A stretch of DNA of 14,656 bases from Microcaldota archaeon (GTDB taxonomy: Archaea > Micrarchaeota > Micrarchaeia > Micrarchaeales > CABMGC01): assembly GCA_030040265.1 (NCBI GenBank), contig JASHUB010000071.1:1-14656 (forward strand), given 5' to 3'. The first letter of the stretch is position 1; every line of letters begins with the position of its first letter. A model generated the notes under the pieces. It did no database searches and was not told where the DNA came from. It saw nothing but the letters and a program-made list of their open reading frames with translations. Below, one piece after another: positions 11,281 through 14,656 of this stretch. The translations under genes were made by a program, and so were the position numbers.

Positions 11281-12603
11281 ATGGTTTTCAAGGTCTCCAA
11301 GAGGATAAAGGACATCATCGACAGGGACAAGAAGGTAATGATAACGACCACCCGCGAGCCGTATCCGTTCGTTGTCGAGCGCGGCGACGGTGACTTCGCA
11401 TACGATATTGATGGAAACAAGTTCATTGACTTCACCTCGTTCATCGGAGTCTACAACATGGGCGTGAACACTAACAGGCAGATACGCGAGGCGATAAAGG
11501 CGCAGGTGGACCGGCTGTCGCACTCCGCGTTCCTAGATTTTCACGGCGAACCTCCCGTGGCGTTCGCCGAGAAGCTCCTGACGATGTTCCCAAAGGGGTT
11601 CGGAAAGGTCTTCTTCTCCAACTCAGGGACGGAGGCGAACGAGGCGGCGCTCAAACTATCAAGGATCTTCAAGCAGAAGAGGCTGTACAACATTGCGTTC
11701 TACGGCGCGTTCCATGGCAGGACGATGGGTTCACTGTCGCTCACCGCCGCGAAGGTCGCCCAGAAGTGGCACTTCGGTCCGTACAACAACACCATCCACG
11801 TTCCGTTCGCCTACTGCTACAGATGCCCGCTCAAGCTCGAGTATCCGTCGTGCGGGGTGGCATGTGCCGACTATATCGTCGAGCAGCCGCTCAGCCACGA
11901 AGTCGCGCCGCAAGAGGTGGCCACTATATTCATGGAACCCGTGCAGGGAGAAGGCGGATACATAGTGCCTCCGAAAGAGTTCGTTCAGAAAGTCAGGAAG
12001 ATAGCCAGCGAGCACGGCATAGTGTTCGTTGCGGATGAGGTGCAGTCAGGATACATGCGCACCGGGAAGTTCCTCGCGCTTGACAACTTCGGCGTTGAAG
12101 CTGATGTCTACACCATGGCAAAGGCCCTCGGCGGAGGCGTGCCGATAGGCGCAACAATAACAAGGACATCCCTTGGCGACATCCCTCCAGGCGCACACGC
12201 AAACACCTTTGGCGGCAACTTCCTTGCAATCGCTGCGGCAAATGCGTCTCTGGACTACGTGAAGAAGAACCAGAAACAACTTGAGTCCAATGCGAGGGCG
12301 ATGGGGGCACTCATAATGAAGCGACTCAACGAGATGAAGGAGAAATACGAGATAGTCGGTGACGTTCGCGGCATAGGTCTCATGATCGGCGTTGAGTTCG
12401 TGAAGAGCAAGAAGACGAAGGAGTTTGGTGCCGAGGAGAGGGAAGCGGTTGTCAAGAAGAGTTTCGACAAGGGTCTCCTGCTTCTCGGCTGCGGCCCGTC
12501 ATCGATAAGACTCATCCCTCCAGTAACTGTTTCGAAGGAAAGCGTCACCAAGGGGATGGATGCATTCGAGCAGGCCGTGAAAGAGGTCAACGGCAAGCGG
12601 TAA
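11281..12603 (+). CDS. class III PLP-dependent aminotransferase (ornithine/4-aminobutyrate or amino-acid racemase group)
   Basis: A 440-residue fold-type I PLP enzyme of normal family length. SGTEAN (115-120) binds the cofactor phosphate, Glu219 and Asp252 (ADEVQSG) contact the pyridine ring, and Lys281 in MAKALGGGVPIGA is the Schiff-base lysine. A segment with Cys-x2-Cys-x8-Cys-x3-Cys (179-195, YCYRCPLKLEYPSCGVAC) resembles the one I recall in archaeal relatives of the 4-aminobutyrate/ornithine aminotransferases, some of which are racemases in Thermococcales. Substrate therefore cannot be fixed from sequence: ornithine, 4-aminobutyrate, or racemisation of a hydrophobic amino acid. An upstream in-frame ATG at 11239 lies inside the promoter, so the ATG at 11281 is chosen. 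It is four bases from an FMN-type protein and probably co-transcribed with it. Confidence 0.92.
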   Translation: MVFKVSKRIKDIIDRDKKVMITTTREPYPFVVERGDGDFAYDIDGNKFIDFTSFIGVYNMGVNTNRQIREAIKAQVDRLSHSAFLDFHGEPPVAFAEKLLTMFPKGFGKVFFSNSGTEANEAALKLSRIFKQKRLYNIAFYGAFHGRTMGSLSLTAAKVAQKWHFGPYNNTIHVPFAYCYRCPLKLEYPSCGVACADYIVEQPLSHEVAPQEVATIFMEPVQGEGGYIVPPKEFVQKVRKIASEHGIVFVADEVQSGYMRTGKFLALDNFGVEADVYTMAKALGGGVPIGATITRTSLGDIPPGAHANTFGGNFLAIAAANASLDYVKKNQKQLESNARAMGALIMKRLNEMKEKYEIVGDVRGIGLMIGVEFVKSKKTKEFGAEEREAVVKKSFDKGLLLLGCGPSSIRLIPPVTVSKESVTKGMDAFEQAVKEVNGKR

Positions 12604-12607
12604 TCAA

Positions 12608-13063
12608 ATGCCAGACCTCAAGCCACTCGTGAAGCGTGCGATGGACAAGACACTCTACTGTTCGCTGGCGACCGCGAGGAACGGCAGGGCATGGGTATGT
12701 CCTGTCGCGTTCGCCTACGACTCCTCGTTTAACCTGTACTTCGTATCAAGCCCCAAATCGAGGCACATGAAGAACATAGCCCTGGATGGCAGTGTCTCAG
12801 TGGCGATCTATTCAACCGGCCAGCCGGCCAAGGGTGCCAAGGTCGGCATCCAGCTCGAAGGGAGGGCTGTCCGCGTGAGAGGAGATGCAAACATAGACAA
12901 GGCGTACAAAGTATACTTCGGCAGACTGCCAAAATGGGAGGATACGGACGAATCTTATTTCAAGGGCAAGAACCCAGAATGGCCCTTCGTCAAAATAAAA
13001 GTGACGAGACTGTTCTACTTCAACAACGGGCTTTTCGGTGAGGAAAAGAGGCGCGTCCTCTGA
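12608..13063 (+). CDS. pyridoxamine 5'-phosphate oxidase-like split-barrel protein
   Basis: A 151-residue protein with the FMN-binding split-barrel fold. YCSLATARNGRAWVCPVAFAYDS (18-40) and LYFVSSPKSRHMKNIALDGSVSVAIYS (43-69) are the two typical strands with the Ser/Lys/Arg residues that bind FMN phosphate. VGIQLEGRAVRV gives the later strand pair, and WPFVKIKVTRLFYFNN the end. It is shorter than true PNP oxidase and lacks its usual C-terminal PLP-binding segment, so it may be a flavin- or heme-type reductase or flavin-binding protein instead. It starts four bases after the PLP-enzyme stop, so the pair is an operon; a link through vitamin B6 is tempting but unproven. Its TGA abuts the stop codon of the converging polymerase gene. 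Confidence 0.85.
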   Translation: MPDLKPLVKRAMDKTLYCSLATARNGRAWVCPVAFAYDSSFNLYFVSSPKSRHMKNIALDGSVSVAIYSTGQPAKGAKVGIQLEGRAVRVRGDANIDKAYKVYFGRLPKWEDTDESYFKGKNPEWPFVKIKVTRLFYFNNGLFGEEKRRVL

Positions 13064-14656
13064 TCACATGTACTTGCTCAGGTTGAACTGCCCCGGGACC
13101 GCGCTCTCGCCACCTGCCGTCTCTACAAAGATGCTGTCAATCTCTTCCTTGACGAGCTTCAGTCTCTGCCGTATGTAAGTGTCGAGGCTGTACCTGTCCG
13201 CCAGCAGTATCGCCATGTTCAGATACTTCTCGATCCCTCCCTTGGATATGGTCAGCAGGAGCTTGTTGCCATCGCGCATGCACTTTCCAGACAGCGGAAC
13301 GCGCCTGTACTTCGCGTTGCACCTGGAGCACCTGAAGATCTGCTTCGAATAAGAGTGCATGTTCCCTATCATGTCCGGTATGAAGTGGCTGAGTATGAGC
13401 TTCCTCGCCGCGTCCGGCTTGTCCACCGATATGATCTTGTCCATCAGCGCGAACTCGATGTCCACCTTCTCGTGCATGGTCTTTAGCTGGGTGTACTTCG
13501 ACCTTTTCGGCGCGTGTGCCAGCGCCATCGCCGAGGAGCCGTGCGTGAACTTCAAGCCCTGGAAAACGTCTTTCTTGCCCAACCGGTTCTCAACAAGCTC
13601 GATCTTCGCCTCGGCTGGCATGGTGTAGCTATAGGTCTTCTCATAGAAGTCAAGCGGATACTTGTCAACGACCTCCATCGCGTGCACTTCGTCGTCGGCC
13701 TCCTCCGGCGCGACGTTGAGCGTGAGAATCAGCGGCGCGTCCATTGTGCCCCCGATAGTGCTTGGCAGGTACTCCCTTGAGAAGTTGATGAGAGCGTCCA
13801 GCAGCAGTATGGAAGTATCCTCGTCCCCGTCAGCGTTCCTCCTCCTGGAGGTTATAGTGTAAGGGTGCGCGAAGCCAACACTCGCATCGGAGTAGCCTAT
13901 TATCCTGTTGAGCACCCCGCACGATGTGTGGGGCGACAGCGTTATGAGCGTCTTGCCTATCAGGTCCTGTTTGGTCTGGGCATTGTAGAATGGGGGCAGC
14001 TTGTAGACCCTTGCCAGCAGCTCGTCCACGAACTGGGAGACGCGCAGCATGTATTCGCCGCCCCTGACGTTCAGGATCGTGTCCTGATGCCGCATCTCTA
14101 TCAGCTGTTCGTCGCTGGCAAGCTCGTTCCCAAGGTAGTCCTTCGTGTAGCCCATCTCCCTGAGCTTCTCGATGCTCGTGCCTATCTCCTTAGGGTAGAA
14201 GTGTGTTATCGGAACGTCGGTAGCGTCGAACCGCGAGGTGCCGTCCTTGAAGATGTACACTCCATACATGGCCCTCAGGATGCCCTTCTCTACCGGTTCT
14301 ATGACCTTGTCCCTGTTTGTGGTCCCCATGACCCCCTTCACCACGTTCGGCATCCTGGTCACCCCCATCCTCTTCATCGCCTCGTTGACCGTCTTCACCA
14401 GATCTATGCCGCGCTGCTCATAAGTGACCGTCTTCGAGCCGCAGCGTGAGCACTTCCCGAAGTCTCCCACGTTGCCGCAGACCGTGCACACCGGCTCCAC
14501 GGTGGCCCTCCTGCCGCAGTCGTAGCAGTACGCTCCGATTATGGTCCTCTTGCAGTTGCCGCACCTGTACCGCGCCATCTCCACGGTGAGGTCGGTGCTG
14601 CCGAACTTCTTCGAAGCGAGCGAGTAAGCTTTCGCGACGTCCCTCTCCTTCCCTCC
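13064..14656 (-). CDS. polC: DNA polymerase II (PolD) large subunit DP2, C-terminal part, cut by the window edge
   Basis: The C-terminal 530 residues of the catalytic subunit of archaeal replicative polymerase PolD. The frame stays open to the right edge (a GTG at 14584 is internal), so the N-terminal half lies outside. The first residues in view (GGKERDVAKAYSLA) are followed by two Cys4 zinc modules (CGNC...CYDC and CTVC...CSRC). The catalytic NADGDED motif, which holds the metal-binding aspartates of the double-psi beta-barrel core, is encoded at 13817-13837, and the segment SPHTSCGVLNRIIGYSDASVGFAHPY precedes it. A third zinc site (CSRCNAKYRR...GKC) lies near the end. The last residues GQFNLSKYM fit a PCNA-interacting peptide (Q-x2-L-x2-Y-M). 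No intein interrupts the motif. DP1 is not in the window. Confidence 0.95.
   Translation of the reverse strand, partial: GGKERDVAKAYSLASKKFGSTDLTVEMARYRCGNCKRTIIGAYCYDCGRRATVEPVCTVCGNVGDFGKCSRCGSKTVTYEQRGIDLVKTVNEAMKRMGVTRMPNVVKGVMGTTNRDKVIEPVEKGILRAMYGVYIFKDGTSRFDATDVPITHFYPKEIGTSIEKLREMGYTKDYLGNELASDEQLIEMRHQDTILNVRGGEYMLRVSQFVDELLARVYKLPPFYNAQTKQDLIGKTLITLSPHTSCGVLNRIIGYSDASVGFAHPYTITSRRRNADGDEDTSILLLDALINFSREYLPSTIGGTMDAPLILTLNVAPEEADDEVHAMEVVDKYPLDFYEKTYSYTMPAEAKIELVENRLGKKDVFQGLKFTHGSSAMALAHAPKRSKYTQLKTMHEKVDIEFALMDKIISVDKPDAARKLILSHFIPDMIGNMHSYSKQIFRCSRCNAKYRRVPLSGKCMRDGNKLLLTISKGGIEKYLNMAILLADRYSLDTYIRQRLKLVKEEIDSIFVETAGGESAVPGQFNLSKYM

Noticed and set aside
13865..14449. A 194-codon open frame antisense to the PolD large subunit
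   Set aside because: Same shadow effect; the product is rich in Arg, His, Val and Leu with no domain, and the opposite strand carries conserved DP2 motifs.
13064..14656. Intein in the polymerase large subunit
   Set aside because: DP2 genes often hold inteins near the catalytic motif, but the protein reads continuously through NADGDED with no intein-type motifs.
1..14656. tRNA genes, CRISPR arrays, insertion sequences
   Set aside because: The only gaps over 100 bases (1212-1346, 3414-3523, 4115-4231, 5882-6014) were read on both strands: they hold promoters, the C/D-like element, palindromes and a terminator, but no cloverleaf, spaced repeats or transposase.

Overview
The window is archaeal. 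It carries the C-terminal half of the archaeal D-family DNA polymerase large subunit, a group II chaperonin (thermosome), an archaeal histone, a TATA-binding-protein lobe, ribosomal proteins eL34 and eL14, an archaeal-type adenylate kinase and an EMC3/DUF106 membrane insertase. Promoters look archaeal (TTTAAATA/TATATA boxes), Shine-Dalgarno sites are GGTG-like, and TTG and GTG starts are used. Very tight packing, a class III signal peptide fused to a LamG domain, single-lobe TBP and several orphan genes suggest a small-genome DPANN archaeon, perhaps Micrarchaeota-like. The lineage is inference; no marker was phylogenetically placed.

Layout. 1-1211 (minus): a secreted LamG protein with a pilin-like anchor overlaps the end of a thioredoxin gene. 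1212-1346: divergent promoter region with a C/D-box-like RNA element in front of the histone gene. 1347-3085 (plus): histone, a zinc-ribbon protein of unknown function, a PRC-barrel protein and a Cys/Ser-rich repeat protein. 3087-3413 (minus): a TBP made of a single lobe, divergent from an unknown coiled-coil protein (3524-4114) across a region with a 14-bp perfect palindrome. 4232-5881: the thermosome, with its own promoter inside an inverted repeat and a hairpin/T-run terminator. 6015-9668 (plus): a version of the conserved archaeal translation/secretion cluster (EMC3-like, adk, eL34, cmk, eL14), interrupted by two orphan genes and followed by a four-helix membrane protein. 9695-10477: alpha/beta hydrolase. 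10487-11212 (minus): a second copy of the Cys/Ser-rich repeat family, divergent from a class III PLP enzyme (11281-12603) and its FMN split-barrel neighbour (12608-13063). 13064-14656 (minus): PolD large subunit, running off the right edge.

The observations most worth following are the single-lobe TBP, the C/D-box/K-turn-like element ending on the histone start codon, and the pair of diverged repeat proteins whose C-terminal motif resembles one I recall from uncharacterised CPR-bacterial and phage proteins. No CRISPR array, insertion sequence, tRNA or rRNA gene was seen.
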